Assembly (NCBI GenBank): GCA_029255105.1
Contig: JAQWWH010000031.1
Coordinates: 1-64,000 of the forward strand
Direction: 5' to 3'
DNA length: 64,000 nt
Origin: Flavimaricola sp.
GTDB taxonomy: Bacteria; Pseudomonadota; Alphaproteobacteria; Rhodobacterales; Rhodobacteraceae
Positions 17,482 to 26,305 of the stretch are shown in pieces (position 1 is the stretch's first letter; each line of letters starts with the position of its first letter). Made by a program: the position numbers and the translations under genes. The notes under the pieces were generated by a model. It ran no database searches. It was not told the DNA's origin and saw nothing but the letters and a program-made list of their open reading frames with translations.

Positions 17482-17875
17482 CATCAGAATACTCCGCAAT
17501 GCCCCTGTGCAAGAAGCTTGGGCTGAAATAGGGGTTGCGGACGGCAAAAATCGACGCGACCGCAGGCTATGCGGAACTTCTTGGCAGAGGGCGCGCTACT
17601 TCATGGGGTCATCTCCGAGTGGGGACAGAATTCCTGCGCCTTTTCGCGACCGCGGCCCGCAAGCTCTCCAAACGGATATCTGTGGCCCTGCCCCTTATCG
17701 CGCGCGATGGCATGATCTGGGTGTCCGGGCCCAAGAGGGCCCGAAATCCCAACCTGACATAAACAAATATACAATCCGCACGCCTTGCCTGCCAATCGGT
17801 TTGGTCGAAGTCAAAGTCTACGCAGTCGATGCCACCTGCTCCGGCCATGAACTGGTGATAGGAAAAGAGCGCTGA
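17478..17875 (+). pseudogene. Decayed DUF3052-like gene
   Basis: Starting from GTG 17478, which overlaps the sulfotransferase stop, the frame reads SEYSAMPLCKKLGLK, then TAG at 17529-17531, then continues GLRTAKIDATAGYAELLG through FLRLFATAARKL and LIARDGMIWVSGPKRARNPNLT to TAA at 17760. The expected C-terminus (GLVEVKVYAVDATCSGHELVIGKER) follows in another frame, ending at 17875. In DUF3052 proteins I recall KKLGxKEG and WVSWPKK at these places, so TAG could come from GAG and WVSGPK from WVSWPK. One nonsense change plus one frameshift, with the total length (about 132 codons) matching the family, indicate a pseudogene. Confidence 0.8.
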
Positions 17876-17960
17876 GTACAGAAAAGCGGCTGAATCTTTT
17901 GGCAAATTGAATTCGATGCGCTAACTGCTCCGAACAAAAGCCAGAGGAACGGAAAAACCA

Positions 17961-18689
17961 ATGTCGATTGTCCTTCTCCTTGGCAGCGGGCCGAATGTGG
18001 TCCGCTGTCGGGATTGGCCGCGCGCCCCCTTCGACAAGATCGTTGTCATCAACAACGCATGGCAGGTCCGGCCTGACTGGGACCATCTTGTCTATCCTGA
18101 GGATTTCCCCGCTGACCGGCGGCCCACGAAGGTTACACCGGGACAGTCCACCATAACCGCCGAGGACTTCGTCCCCGCGCAAAATGCCTACGGCGGCTTT
18201 GTCTATGGCGGCGGCACTATGGCCTTCACCGCTGCCTACTGGGCCCTGCATGCCCTAAGACCCAAGGTGATCGCCTGCCTGGGCTGCGACATGGTATACC
18301 CCAAGACCACCCAAACCCATTTCTACGGAAAGGGCACGGCGGACCCGCTGAGAGAGGATATCACACTCAGGTCGCTAGAGGCCAAGTCAGCGCGCATCCT
18401 CGCCCTCGCGGCGCGGCAAGGCTGCGCGATGGTCAACCTTTCTAACGATGAAAGCAGGCTGAGCTATCCAAGGTCGACCCGCAAGGATCTGAGCAATGCC
18501 GTGCCGGGCCGGATCTCAACCGCAGCAGTAGACACCGCGCTGGTGGCAGAGGCACAAATGGGCTACATGGTGCCCTCGGGCCGGTATTGGGACGAGGCAG
18601 ACCGCTTTGACGCCGATGCCATAGATCGCATCGACGCCCTCTGGCTGGCCACTCTTCCCGAACTCGTCAGATCAGACCATGTGATTTGA
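17961..18689 (+). CDS. GT42/DUF115-like Rossmann protein, surface glycan context
   Basis: 242 residues. The N-terminal LLLGSGPNV loop, VVINNAW, GGGTMAFTAAYWALH, ACLGCDMVY and THFYGKG follow the pattern of the GT42 sialyltransferase and DUF115/MptE-like families, where a nucleotide-sugar or pyrophosphate group binds the glycine-rich loop. A late SLEAKSARILALAARQGCAMVNLSNDES matches the C-terminal helix-strand of these folds. The acceptor and donor cannot be told from sequence. It lies downstream of the sulfotransferase and its tail overlaps the convergent adenosine kinase by 23 bases. Confidence 0.5.
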   Translation: MSIVLLLGSGPNVVRCRDWPRAPFDKIVVINNAWQVRPDWDHLVYPEDFPADRRPTKVTPGQSTITAEDFVPAQNAYGGFVYGGGTMAFTAAYWALHALRPKVIACLGCDMVYPKTTQTHFYGKGTADPLREDITLRSLEAKSARILALAARQGCAMVNLSNDESRLSYPRSTRKDLSNAVPGRISTAAVDTALVAEAQMGYMVPSGRYWDEADRFDADAIDRIDALWLATLPELVRSDHVI

Positions 18690-19659
18690 AAAGGGCCTTT
18701 AGGTCCGCCTCGGGGCGGGCCCCTATATGGCTGATCACCTCTGAGGCCGCGACACAGCCCATCCGGCCACAGGTCTCAAGGTCCCGCCCCTCGGCGAGGC
18801 CCCAGAGAAAGGCGCCCGCAAACAGATCGCCCGCCCCGGTCGCATCGACGATATCCGTCGGGACAGCAGGGGCGTGCCAGCGCTGCCCCTCAGACAGAAT
18901 GTGGGCGCCATTCTCGCTGTCAGTACAGGCCACGATAGCCACATCGTTCGCAGCGGCCGCAAGCGCGCTGTCAAAATCACCGGTCTGGTACATCGACATC
19001 AACTCGGCGCGGTTGCAGAACAGCAGATCGACATCCTCACGGATCATCACGCGAAAGGCGTCGCGATGACGCTCAACACAAAAGGGGTCTGACAGGGTGA
19101 CGGACACCCGACCGCCAGCGCCCTTGCTGGCATTGATCGCCTTGGCGAAGGCCGCGTGACTGGCAGGACCATCAAAGCGGTAGCCTTCCAGATAAATCCA
19201 CTCTGCATCCGCCATCAGGTCCGGGTCGATGTCGTCAGGTCCAAGATGCTCTGACCAGCCCAGATAGGTGTTCATCGACCGCTCACCGTCGGGTGTCACC
19301 ACCACGATGCATCGACCGGTTTCCGCATCCGAAACCTTGGGCGCCAGCGTTGTCTCATAGCTTGCCCCAATCGCGCGCAGATCATGGACAAAAATGGCCC
19401 CAAGCTGGTCGTCCTTCACCTTGCCAACATAGGCGGTCCGACCGCCCAGGTGGGCAATGCCTGCAATCGTATTGGCGGCAGAGCCACCAGAGATCTCTTT
19501 CGCCGGCCCGATCCGGCCGTAAAGGTCCACCGCCCGCTCCATGTCGATCAGCTGCATGACCCCTTTTTCAATCCCGGCCTCGGTCAGGAAGGCATCTTCG
19601 GCACGGGACAGCACGTCAACCATCGCATTACCGATGCCAACGATCTGGAAACTCTTCAT
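18667..19659 (-). CDS. PfkB-family adenosine kinase
   Basis: 330 residues. PfkB signatures are present: the early GIGNAMVDVLS, the GGSAANTIAGIAHLGG substrate region (about residue 57), and the C-terminal catalytic DATGAGDLFAGAFLWG (about 285) with the anion-hole GAGD and catalytic Asp. The arrangement is that of alphaproteobacterial adenosine kinases, which phosphorylate adenosine to AMP in purine salvage. Its start codon overlaps the nth stop as ATGA (19656-19659), so the pair is cotranscribed. The gene end overlaps the convergent gene at 18667-18689. Confidence 0.88.
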   Translation of the reverse strand: MKSFQIVGIGNAMVDVLSRAEDAFLTEAGIEKGVMQLIDMERAVDLYGRIGPAKEISGGSAANTIAGIAHLGGRTAYVGKVKDDQLGAIFVHDLRAIGASYETTLAPKVSDAETGRCIVVVTPDGERSMNTYLGWSEHLGPDDIDPDLMADAEWIYLEGYRFDGPASHAAFAKAINASKGAGGRVSVTLSDPFCVERHRDAFRVMIREDVDLLFCNRAELMSMYQTGDFDSALAAAANDVAIVACTDSENGAHILSEGQRWHAPAVPTDIVDATGAGDLFAGAFLWGLAEGRDLETCGRMGCVAASEVISHIGARPEADLKALFKSHGLI

Positions 19660-20318
19660 TCGGTCTTATCCTCAAATTGACATAGGTCGCGGATGATGCA
19701 GGCACCGCACTTCGGCTTGCGGGCGACGCAAATGTAGCGCCCGTGCAGGATCAGCCAATGATGGGCGTGTTGCTGAAAATCGACAGGAACATTGTCTTCG
19801 ATGGCACGCTCGACCGCATCGACATCCTTACCCGGGGCAATCCCGCTGCGGTTCCCCACCCGAAAGATATGGGTGTCGACTGCCTGCGCCGGATAGTGCC
19901 ACCACATGTTCAGCACCACATTGGCGGTCTTGCGCCCAACACCCGGCAGGCTTTGCAGGGCAGCGCGTGAATTGGGCACCTCGCCACCATAGTCATCGAC
20001 CAGGATCTGGCTCAGCTTGATGACGTTCTTCGCCTTGTTGCGAAACAGGCCGATCGTCTTGATGTGCTCGATGACGCCCTCCTCGCCAAGGGCCAGCATC
20101 TTTTGGGGTGTATCGGCCAGGGCGAACAGGCCCCGTGTCGCCTTGTTCACCCCCGCATCCGTGGCCTGGGCGCTCAGCGCCACGGCCACCACAAGGGTAA
20201 AGGCGTTGACGTGCTCCAGTTCGCCTTTCGGCTCGGCCTCGGCCTGCTGAAAGCGACTGAAGATCTCTCGCATCGCCGGATAGGATAGCTGCTTTTTCAT
20301 GACGGACGGTATGCCCAT
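19656..20318 (-). CDS. nth: Endonuclease III
   Basis: 220 residues from ATG 20318, 5 bases after GGAGGG. A helix-hairpin-helix (LPGVGRKTANVVLN) contains the catalytic lysine, VDTHIFRV contains the catalytic aspartate, and the C-terminal C-X6-C-X2-C-X5-C cluster (CVARKPKCGACIIRDLC) binds [4Fe-4S]. The enzyme removes oxidised pyrimidines and cuts at abasic sites. It is the first gene of a two-gene unit with adenosine kinase. A partial copy of the GCCTCC-type repeat lies upstream at about 20360-20381. Confidence 0.95.
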   Translation of the reverse strand: MGIPSVMKKQLSYPAMREIFSRFQQAEAEPKGELEHVNAFTLVVAVALSAQATDAGVNKATRGLFALADTPQKMLALGEEGVIEHIKTIGLFRNKAKNVIKLSQILVDDYGGEVPNSRAALQSLPGVGRKTANVVLNMWWHYPAQAVDTHIFRVGNRSGIAPGKDVDAVERAIEDNVPVDFQQHAHHWLILHGRYICVARKPKCGACIIRDLCQFEDKTE

Positions 20319-20359
20319 GCAACCCTCCGGGAGCAAGCATTAGCATCCATGAAGCGGCA

Positions 20360-20381
20360 CTTCGCTTCGTCCTAAATACTC
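20360..20381 (-). repeat. Partial GCCTCC-type element, copy E
   Basis: On the minus strand GAGTATTTAGGACGAAGCGAAG matches the AT-rich and purine-rich half of copies C and D; the GCCTCCGGCGG half is missing. It lies 42 bases upstream of the nth start. Confidence 0.5.
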
Positions 20382-20471
20382 AAAAGACATCTCAACACGA
20401 ATCGGCTCTGAGCCCGACAGTTGAGCAAAATCCGGGTCGCCCCTGGAACCTGCCGTGCCTAAAGTAAGGGT

Positions 20472-21317
20472 ATGACACAGCATGACCCATATCACTACCA
20501 GCTCATCCGACGGGCCATCGACAGGATCGATGCCGAGCCGGACCGGCCGGTTTCGCTTGAGGAACTGGCCAGCGCCATGAACCTCTCACCTGCGCATTTT
20601 CAGCGGATCTTCTCGCAATGGGTCGGGGTTTCTCCCAAACGCTACCAGCAATATCTGGCGCTGGGCCATGCAAGGGACCTGTTGCGCCAGCGCTTTACCA
20701 CGCTTGAGACCGCTGATGCTGTGGGACTGTCCGGTGGGGGACGATTGCACGACCTGTTCCTGAAATGGGAGGCGATGAGCCCGGGCGAGTTTGCCCGCGC
20801 AGGGGAAGGGCTGGCGATCTTCTGGGGCTGGTTTGAAAGTCCCTTTGGTCCAGCCCTGGTGATGGGAACTGACCGGGGCATCTGCGGCCTCGGATTTGCT
20901 GCTGAAGCCGGCGCGGACGAGACGATGGCCGACCTACGGCTCCGATGGCCCAAGGCCGATTTCAAGGAGGATCCTGATCGACTGCGCGCCTGGGTGCTCA
21001 GGGCGTTCGGCGCAGCGGGCGGCGCGGCAGAGCCTGCCCCACTCTACCTCATCGGGGCGCCCTTCCAGTTGAAGGTCTGGGAGGCTTTGCTGACCATCCC
21101 CAGCGGCCAGGTCACGACCTATTCGGAAATTGCTTCGGTCATCGGCCACCCGAAGGCCGTTCGCGCCGTCGGCACAGCGGTCGGGCGAAACCCGGTCAGC
21201 TGGCTGATCCCCTGCCACCGGGCCTTGCGAAAGTCGGGCGGGTTGGGCGGCTACCACTGGGGTCTGCCGGTCAAACGCGCCCTTCTTGCATGGGAATCGG
21301 CGCGGGCCGAAGCATAG
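20472..21317 (+). CDS. Ada-like methylated-DNA-cysteine methyltransferase (AraC-Ogt fusion)
   Basis: 281 residues. An AraC-type helix-turn-helix region fills about residues 10-105 (VSLEELASAMNLSPAHFQRIFSQWVGVSPKRYQ). The methyltransferase domain fills about 120-280, with FQLKVWEALLTIPSGQVTTYSEIA and the acceptor cysteine in LIPCHRAL. Compared with E. coli Ada (354 residues) the N-terminal zinc/methylphosphotriester domain is missing, so sensing of methylphosphotriesters is not expected. It repairs O6-methylguanine by suicidal transfer and may also act as a transcription factor. It stands alone. Confidence 0.92.
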   Translation: MTQHDPYHYQLIRRAIDRIDAEPDRPVSLEELASAMNLSPAHFQRIFSQWVGVSPKRYQQYLALGHARDLLRQRFTTLETADAVGLSGGGRLHDLFLKWEAMSPGEFARAGEGLAIFWGWFESPFGPALVMGTDRGICGLGFAAEAGADETMADLRLRWPKADFKEDPDRLRAWVLRAFGAAGGAAEPAPLYLIGAPFQLKVWEALLTIPSGQVTTYSEIASVIGHPKAVRAVGTAVGRNPVSWLIPCHRALRKSGGLGGYHWGLPVKRALLAWESARAEA

Positions 21318-21431
21318 GCCAGCGAAATCCAGCCGGCACTATTGTGTGTTATTGGATATCAGCGTCAAGGTGGTGATAATGAGACATCAAATACGGATTG
21401 TTCCGTGATCCAACAGCTGAAAGCTACGCCA

Positions 21432-22085
21432 ATGTCCTTTACCAAACTTCCCCTGGCCCTCGCGGCGGCCTCGGTCCTTGCTCTTACTGCCTGCGAGGCC
21501 CCTCTTCCCGGTCAAGCGACCAACAACACCCGGACCGGCGCCCTCGTCGGGGCGGGTCTGGGTGCCGCGGTCGGTGCGCTTTCGGGTGACAACAATCGAG
21601 ATCGTATCCGCAACGCCGCCATCGGTGCGGCCGTCCTTGGTGGCGCCGGCGCTCTGGGAGGCAGCGTCCTTGACCGGCAGGAAGCAGAGCTGCGTCAGCA
21701 GCTTGGCTCCGACGTTGGCATCGTCAACAACGGCACCAATCTCGTCGTCAATCTGCCCAACGACATTCTCTTTGCCGTGGACAGCGCCAGTCTGACGGGC
21801 GGGCTGCGGCAAGACCTGATCACTGTCGCGGGCAGCATCAACCGCTATCCTGACACGACGGTGAATGTCATTGGTCACACCGACTCGGACGGTTCGGCCC
21901 AGTACAACCTTGATCTCAGCCAGCGCCGTGCGCAGGCCGTGTCCTCGGTTCTGATCAACGCTGGTGTCTCACCCGCCCGCATCCGGTCGTTGGGCCGGGG
22001 CGAAGATCAACCGATCGCCTCCAACCTGACGCCAGCGGGCAAGGCCCTGAACCGTCGGGTCGAGATCATCATCACCCCGAATTGA
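21432..22085 (+). CDS. OmpA-family outer-membrane lipoprotein
   Basis: 217 residues from ATG 21432. A lipoprotein signal ends with the lipobox LTAC (about residue 20). A glycine-zipper region (GALVGAGLGAAVGALSG, GAAVLGGAGALGG) precedes an OmpA C-terminal peptidoglycan-binding domain (DILFAVDSASLTGGLRQDL, NVIGHTDSDGSAQYNLDLSQRRAQAV, GRGEDQPIASN). It likely tethers the outer membrane to peptidoglycan, like YiaD. A strong terminator lies 20 bases past the stop. Confidence 0.92.
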   Translation: MSFTKLPLALAAASVLALTACEAPLPGQATNNTRTGALVGAGLGAAVGALSGDNNRDRIRNAAIGAAVLGGAGALGGSVLDRQEAELRQQLGSDVGIVNNGTNLVVNLPNDILFAVDSASLTGGLRQDLITVAGSINRYPDTTVNVIGHTDSDGSAQYNLDLSQRRAQAVSSVLINAGVSPARIRSLGRGEDQPIASNLTPAGKALNRRVEIIITPN

Positions 22086-22105
22086 GCCAGCGGTAAGCTG
22101 GTTGC

Positions 22106-22134
22106 AAGGGCCGTCCCGAAAGGGGCGGCCCTTT
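22106..22134 (+). terminator. Rho-independent-like terminator of OmpA lipoprotein gene
   Basis: A 12-bp stem (AAGGGCCGTCCC 22106-22117 with GGGGCGGCCCTT 22122-22133, one U-G pair) around a GAAA tetraloop is followed by a short T-rich stretch. Confidence 0.8.
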
Positions 22135-22228
22135 GCTTTGGGCAGCCGACATCAAAAACGGGTTTTCCGACTTCCCGTTGGACATCTTTCGCTGGTCAGA
22201 TAAACATACCGAAATCCAGCAATGAGAT

Positions 22229-23002
22229 ATGGTCATGCCATTCGAAAAGGTCCAACCGGAAAAGCTTTCACAAGGTGTCGTGCGGCAGGTCGAAGAACTG
22301 ATCCTGCGCGGCATCCTGCGTCCCGGCGAAAGATTGCCAGCCGAACGCGAGCTTTCCGAGAGGCTGGGCGTTTCGAGACCGTCCTTGCGCGAAGCATTGG
22401 CCGACCTTCAGGTCAGTGGCCTTTTGACCAGTCGGGCCGGCGCAGGCGTTTTCGTCGCCGACGTCCTTGGCTCCGCTTTTTCGCCGGCCCTGGTCAGGTT
22501 GTTTGCCAGCCATGACGAAGCCGTATTTGACTACATCTCGTTTCGCAGGGACATGGAGGGGATCGCAGCAGAACGGGCTGCACAGTTCGGGTCCGACATG
22601 GACCTAAAGCTGATCGATTCCATCTTTCGCAAGATGGAGGCCGCGCATCTCAAGAAGAACCCGTCTGACGAGGCAGAGCTGGATGCCGAGTTTCACCTTG
22701 CGATCATCGAAGCGAGCCACAACGTCATCATGCTGCACATGATGCGGTCGATGTACGATCTCTTGCAGGAAGGTGTGTTCTACAATCGACAGGTCATGTT
22801 CAAACAGCGCATGACCAGAGACATGCTACTGGATCAGCACAGAGCCATCAACCTGGGGCTACAAAACCGCGACCCGGTTGAGGCCAAGGCAGCGGTGGCG
22901 GCCCATCTTGATTTTGTCGAGCTTGCCCTGACCAATCAGCAAAGGGCAGACCGGAACGAAATCCTCGCCAAGAAAAGGTATGAACACGAAGCCGAAAAGT
23001 AA
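22229..23002 (+). CDS. FadR/FCD-subfamily GntR transcriptional regulator
   Basis: 257 residues; ATG at 22229 or 22235, not separable by Shine-Dalgarno. The winged helix-turn-helix (GVVRQVEELILRGILRPGERLPAERELSERLGVSRPSLREAL) occupies residues 10-70, and the all-alpha FCD ligand-binding domain follows, with metal-binding-type residues in EFHLAIIEASHN and a later AAVAAHLDFV. Such regulators (PdhR, LldR, GlcC) sense short organic acids. The TTGGT-type half-sites at the glcDEF promoter would fit such a protein, but that link is only a guess. A palindromic repeat starts inside its stop codon. Confidence 0.85.
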   Translation: MVMPFEKVQPEKLSQGVVRQVEELILRGILRPGERLPAERELSERLGVSRPSLREALADLQVSGLLTSRAGAGVFVADVLGSAFSPALVRLFASHDEAVFDYISFRRDMEGIAAERAAQFGSDMDLKLIDSIFRKMEAAHLKKNPSDEAELDAEFHLAIIEASHNVIMLHMMRSMYDLLQEGVFYNRQVMFKQRMTRDMLLDQHRAINLGLQNRDPVEAKAAVAAHLDFVELALTNQQRADRNEILAKKRYEHEAEK

Positions 23003-23024
23003 GGTGGGTCCGGACCCACCTTAC
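22999..23024. repeat. 26-bp convergent-junction palindrome, copy 3
   Basis: Perfect palindrome with the same 12-base arms and centre CG. The first bases overlap the GntR stop codon (23000-23002). It lies between the convergent GntR gene and the atp operon. Confidence 0.9.
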
Positions 23025-23052
23025 CTCGGTTCCAAACCGCCGACCCAAACGG

Positions 23053-23083
23053 AAAAAGGGCCCCACTTTTTCAAGCGGGGCCC
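23053..23083 (-). terminator. Terminator of the F0 ATP synthase operon
   Basis: Read on the minus strand, GGGCCCC (23083-23077) pairs with GGGGCCC (23064-23058) around a 12-base loop and is followed by five T residues (23057-23053), a classical intrinsic terminator 39 bases past atpF. Confidence 0.85.
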
Positions 23084-23121
23084 GATTATCTAGTCGTTGT
23101 ATCGATCTGACGAGATCCCTA

Positions 23122-23688
23122 TCAGTGCAGTTTCGCCTCGACCGTTGCGATTGCGTCGTCGATCAGCTTGTTACCACGATCCGCCGTCATCTGTGCCGCA
23201 ATCACATCTTGTGCAGCGCCAACAGCGGCCGTCACAGCCTGGTCACGTACCGCCTTAATCGCAGAGGCCTGAGCACTGGCCAGCTGTTCTTCGGCGGCAG
23301 CCATTCGCCGCGCAACAGACGCTGCGATGTCGGCTTTTGCCTGCTCGGCGGCACGGGCGGCTTCGTCGCGCGCCGCAGAGACGATGCGGTCCGCCTGGAC
23401 CTGGACGTCTTTTTGTTTGCGGTCGTAGGACGCAAGCAGAGCCTGCGCTTCTTCGCGCAAGGAACGGGCTTCATCAAGCTCGGACTGGATCCCGGCCGAC
23501 CGCTTGTCCAACATGCCTGCCACTGTGCCAGGCACCTTGTAGTAAAGCAGGATGCCAACGAACACGAGGAAGGCCACCAGCACGATGAAGTTCGTGTTGT
23601 GCAAGGATACGAACGGCCCACTCGCTGCAAGCGCAGGTCCAGCCAAAACCGTCAGCACCAAGCCGAAGGGAAGAGCGTGTTTGGTCAT
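23122..23688 (-). CDS. atpF: F0 ATP synthase subunit b
   Basis: 188 residues. The N-terminal hydrophobic segment ([19 protein letters not shown], about residues 31-50) anchors the protein, and the long alanine/glutamate/arginine-rich helix forms the peripheral stalk that links F0 to F1. A preceding hydrophobic leader ([16 protein letters not shown]) resembles a signal peptide, as in other Rhodobacterales copies. Its ATG overlaps the stop of the b' gene as ATGA (23685-23688). Last gene of the operon, followed by an intrinsic terminator. Confidence 0.93.
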   Translation of the reverse strand: MTKHALPFGLVLTVLAGPALAASGPFVSLHNTNFIVLVAFLVFVGILLYYKVPGTVAGMLDKRSAGIQSELDEARSLREEAQALLASYDRKQKDVQVQADRIVSAARDEAARAAEQAKADIAASVARRMAAAEEQLASAQASAIKAVRDQAVTAAVGAAQDVIAAQMTADRGNKLIDDAIATVEAKLH

Positions 23689-24239
23689 GCCCGTCCTCCA
23701 ATCCGCGCGTCGACGGCAGCATCAATCGCCTTTTGATCGTCCGTTCCACCCATGGCCCGTACAATCTCTCCTGCAGTGTCCTTTGCAACGGCCATCACGC
23801 TGGCCATAGCAGAGTCGCGAATTTCGGCGATCGCCTTTTCGCTCTCCGCAGTCCGGGCAGCGATCTCGGCGTCGGCTTTCTTCAGCTCGACATCAAGCTC
23901 AGCTTGAATGCCTGCCTTGGTCTCGGCCACGATCCGGTTCGCTTCGGTCCGTGCATCGGCGAGCGCCTTTTCATAGGCCTCTTCCGCTGCCTTTGCCCGC
24001 TGCTTGAGCTCTTCTGCTGCGCCCAGATCGTTGGTGATCGTACCGGCCCGTTCGGAAAGCACCGCCCCGATCCGGGGCAGAGCCACCCGGCTCAGCACAA
24101 AGTAGATCACGATCAACGTGACCACGAGCCAGAAGATCTGGTTCGGGATCCAGTCGGCACAAAGCTGAGGCATGCCAATCGCGCTGCCACCAGCGTCGAC
24201 ACATGCACCAATTGCGCCTTCGTGTGTTTCGGTCGCCAT
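23685..24239 (-). CDS. atpG: F0 ATP synthase subunit b'
   Basis: 184 residues from ATG 24239 with GAGGG 5 bases upstream. One membrane segment ([25 protein letters not shown], about residues 34-58) precedes the long amphipathic stalk helix. Photosynthetic bacteria and many alphaproteobacteria carry two b-type subunits (b and b') that form a heterodimeric stalk; the paired genes here fit that type. It lies between atpE and atpF in the order atpI-B-E-b'-b. The symbol follows the b' convention (also written atpF2). Confidence 0.93.
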   Translation of the reverse strand: MATETHEGAIGACVDAGGSAIGMPQLCADWIPNQIFWLVVTLIVIYFVLSRVALPRIGAVLSERAGTITNDLGAAEELKQRAKAAEEAYEKALADARTEANRIVAETKAGIQAELDVELKKADAEIAARTAESEKAIAEIRDSAMASVMAVAKDTAGEIVRAMGGTDDQKAIDAAVDARIGGRA

Positions 24240-24314
24240 GACGGCCCTCACAGTCCTGATGTCATACCGAAGGGCGGAAACCGCCCTTCAGCCTCAAGGG
24301 ATGGTCTGTCCGTC

Positions 24315-24551
24315 TTAGACGGCGAACATCAGCAAGAGAGCGACGAGGAATGCAAAAATGCCGAGCGCTTCTGCAAAGGCCAGACCGATGAAGAGAGTCG
24401 CGGTCTGCGAAGCAGCAGCCGAGGGGTTGCGCAGAGCGCCAGCCAGGTAGTTGCCGGCCACGGTGCCAACACCGATAGCTGCTGCACCCGAACCGATGGC
24501 GGCCAGGCCGGCACCGATGAACTGACCCATGTTTGCGATATCGCCTTCCAT
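24315..24551 (-). CDS. atpE: F0 ATP synthase subunit c
   Basis: 78 residues, a hairpin of two transmembrane helices. The first contains the glycine/alanine-rich packing region ([21 protein letters not shown]), the polar loop carries the conserved RNP (LRNPSA), and the second contains the proton-carrying glutamate in FAEALGIF (about residue 60). No sodium-binding signature is evident, so proton coupling is expected. The protein forms the rotor ring of F0. Confidence 0.97.
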   Translation of the reverse strand: MEGDIANMGQFIGAGLAAIGSGAAAIGVGTVAGNYLAGALRNPSAAASQTATLFIGLAFAEALGIFAFLVALLLMFAV

Positions 24552-24608
24552 GTCTTTTCTCCTTGAGTTGGAATGCTGGTTTGGACGGGGCGTTGCCCCA
24601 ACCGTTGA

Positions 24609-25373
24609 TTAGTGATGCGGGTGAAGTGCGTCCTTGAGGTAGACGCAGGTCAAAATCGTAAAGACGTAGGCCTGGATACCGGCAACCAGAACCTCAAGCC
24701 CGTAGATTGCGGTGATTGCTAGGACCGATACAGGGCTGATGGCCGCGATGGCGGCAAAGCCTGCGAACACCTTGATCACGGCATGGCCTGCCATGATGTT
24801 GCCAGCAAGACGAATGGAGTGGCTGACCGGACGGACAAAGTAGGAAATGATCTCGATCACCGCGATGATCGGGCGCAGGACAAGCGGCGCGTCTTTCATC
24901 CAGAACATGCCAAGGAAAGAGGGACCATTAAGGATAAATCCAAGCGCCGTGACCGTCAGGAATACCCCAAAACCCAGAACCGCTGTCACAGCCACATGGC
25001 TGGTCGTCGAGAACGACATCGGCAGAAGCGCCAGGTAGTTGGCAAACAGGATGAACAGGAACAGCGTCATGATGTAGGGGAAGTACCGCAAGCCTTCCTT
25101 ACCGGTCACATCCTCGACCATCTTGTAGACGAAGCCGTATATCAGCTCTGCGATTGACTGGGTCCGGTTTGGGACGACAGCCCGGCCGCGTGTGCCGGTG
25201 ACCAACAACAGAACGATACAGACAACGGCGATCGCCATCCAAAGGGTGGCGTTGGTCACCGTGTACCAATGGACCGGACCATCCCCGATCAGGGGTTTTA
25301 CGATGAACTGGTCTAGCGGGTGGAAAACCAGACCGCCGTCTGCGCCATGTGCCTCTTCAGCCACGTCTGTCAT
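24609..25373 (-). CDS. atpB: F0 ATP synthase subunit a
   Basis: 254 residues from ATG 25373, overlapping the end of atpI by 17 bases; an ATG at 25394 is possible. The essential arginine is in [14 protein letters not shown] (about residue 188), and five to six membrane helices are visible, including [21 protein letters not shown] and the C-terminal [23 protein letters not shown]. The subunit forms the proton half-channels next to the c ring. Confidence 0.96.
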   Translation of the reverse strand: MTDVAEEAHGADGGLVFHPLDQFIVKPLIGDGPVHWYTVTNATLWMAIAVVCIVLLLVTGTRGRAVVPNRTQSIAELIYGFVYKMVEDVTGKEGLRYFPYIMTLFLFILFANYLALLPMSFSTTSHVAVTAVLGFGVFLTVTALGFILNGPSFLGMFWMKDAPLVLRPIIAVIEIISYFVRPVSHSIRLAGNIMAGHAVIKVFAGFAAIAAISPVSVLAITAIYGLEVLVAGIQAYVFTILTCVYLKDALHPHH

Positions 25374-25707
25374 CTCCTCGTCGGCTGGCCTCATTGGCCA
25401 GCTGCTTCTTCTGCACTTCCTGGGCCGAGCGCAGCATCGTCTTCACGCCTGCCGCAAGGCCCAGAAATATGAACAGCACCAGAAAGATCGGCATCGTCCC
25501 CAAGAGGGTATCCAGACCGTATCCAATGCCGAAACCGATCCCAAGACCGGCTACCAATTCAATCACCATCCGCCAGGCAAGTTGTGCCTGAGAGTAGTGT
25601 TCTTCCGAATGGTTCTTGGCCGTCGGTGCCCCTTTTGCCTTGGCGATCCGCTGTTCCAGCGCCCGCAGTCGGGCGGCAGCATCGGCGGTGTCGTCAGGGT
25701 CGGACAT
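25357..25707 (-). CDS. atpI: AtpI-type ATP synthase assembly protein
   Basis: 116 residues. An N-terminal charged stretch ([34 protein letters not shown]) is followed by two short membrane helices ([23 protein letters not shown] and [18 protein letters not shown]). This is the AtpI form that starts F0 operons in alphaproteobacteria; it is proposed to aid c-ring assembly or Mg2+ handling. First gene of the operon, with the 230-base intergenic region 25708-25937 as probable promoter zone, shared with the divergent ArsR gene. Confidence 0.9.
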   Translation of the reverse strand: MSDPDDTADAAARLRALEQRIAKAKGAPTAKNHSEEHYSQAQLAWRMVIELVAGLGIGFGIGYGLDTLLGTMPIFLVLFIFLGLAAGVKTMLRSAQEVQKKQLANEASRRGDDRRG

Positions 25708-25937
25708 CTTGGCCTCATCCCTTCGTCAGTTGGACATGGTGCTATGCGGGGGACTGCGCTGAGTCAAGCGGCACCGCGTCGCAGCGCACCTAGCCTTATC
25801 GAATTGATATCATTTGTTTAAATTCGCATAGGCCCGGTCGCCCACCGTCTCTAGACCCGTCCAAACCGCTAATCGCTCCTGTTTCCATATTCAACCATCT
25901 GGTTGACGTTTCCACGCTACGGGGATCATCTGGGCCA

Positions 25938-26288
25938 ATGTCCCAAACCCTCGACACGGTATTTGCCGCCCTTGCCGACCCGACGCGCCGCGCCATCCTA
26001 GCGATGCTGCTTGAGGACGATATGGCCGTGACGGATGTCGCTCATCCGTTTGCCATGTCCCTGGCGGCGATTTCCAAACATCTTCAGGTACTGGCAGAAG
26101 CCGGCCTGATCAGTCAGGAAAAGCGCGGCCGCGTCAAATGGTGCAAGCTGGAGCCTGATGCCCTGCGCGAGGCCTCTGTCTGGATGCAGGGCTTCGGTCA
26201 GATGGACAGCCTGGATCTGGATGCCTTTGAACGCTTTCTCGCCGTTGAAATCGGTCTGGAGGCAGAAGCCGAGATACCGGGAGGGTAG
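25938..26288 (+). CDS. ArsR-family transcriptional regulator
   Basis: 116 residues. The winged helix-turn-helix is clear: DTVFAALADPTRRAILAMLLE, then FAMSLAAISKHLQVLAEAGLISQEKRGRVKWCKLEPDALREA. The usual metal-sensing ELCVCD motif is absent, so this belongs to the large non-metal branch often found with SRPBCC-type (AHSA1) partners. No such partner lies adjacent; the convergent EamA exporter is 17 bases downstream. The inducer is unknown. Confidence 0.9.
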   Translation: MSQTLDTVFAALADPTRRAILAMLLEDDMAVTDVAHPFAMSLAAISKHLQVLAEAGLISQEKRGRVKWCKLEPDALREASVWMQGFGQMDSLDLDAFERFLAVEIGLEAEAEIPGG

Positions 26289-26305
26289 GATCTGCGCCGT
26301 GGTCC

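Noticed and set aside
22185..22228. TGGTCAGA upstream of the GntR gene as an autoregulatory operator
   Set aside because: Only one half-site is visible without a matching inverted partner.
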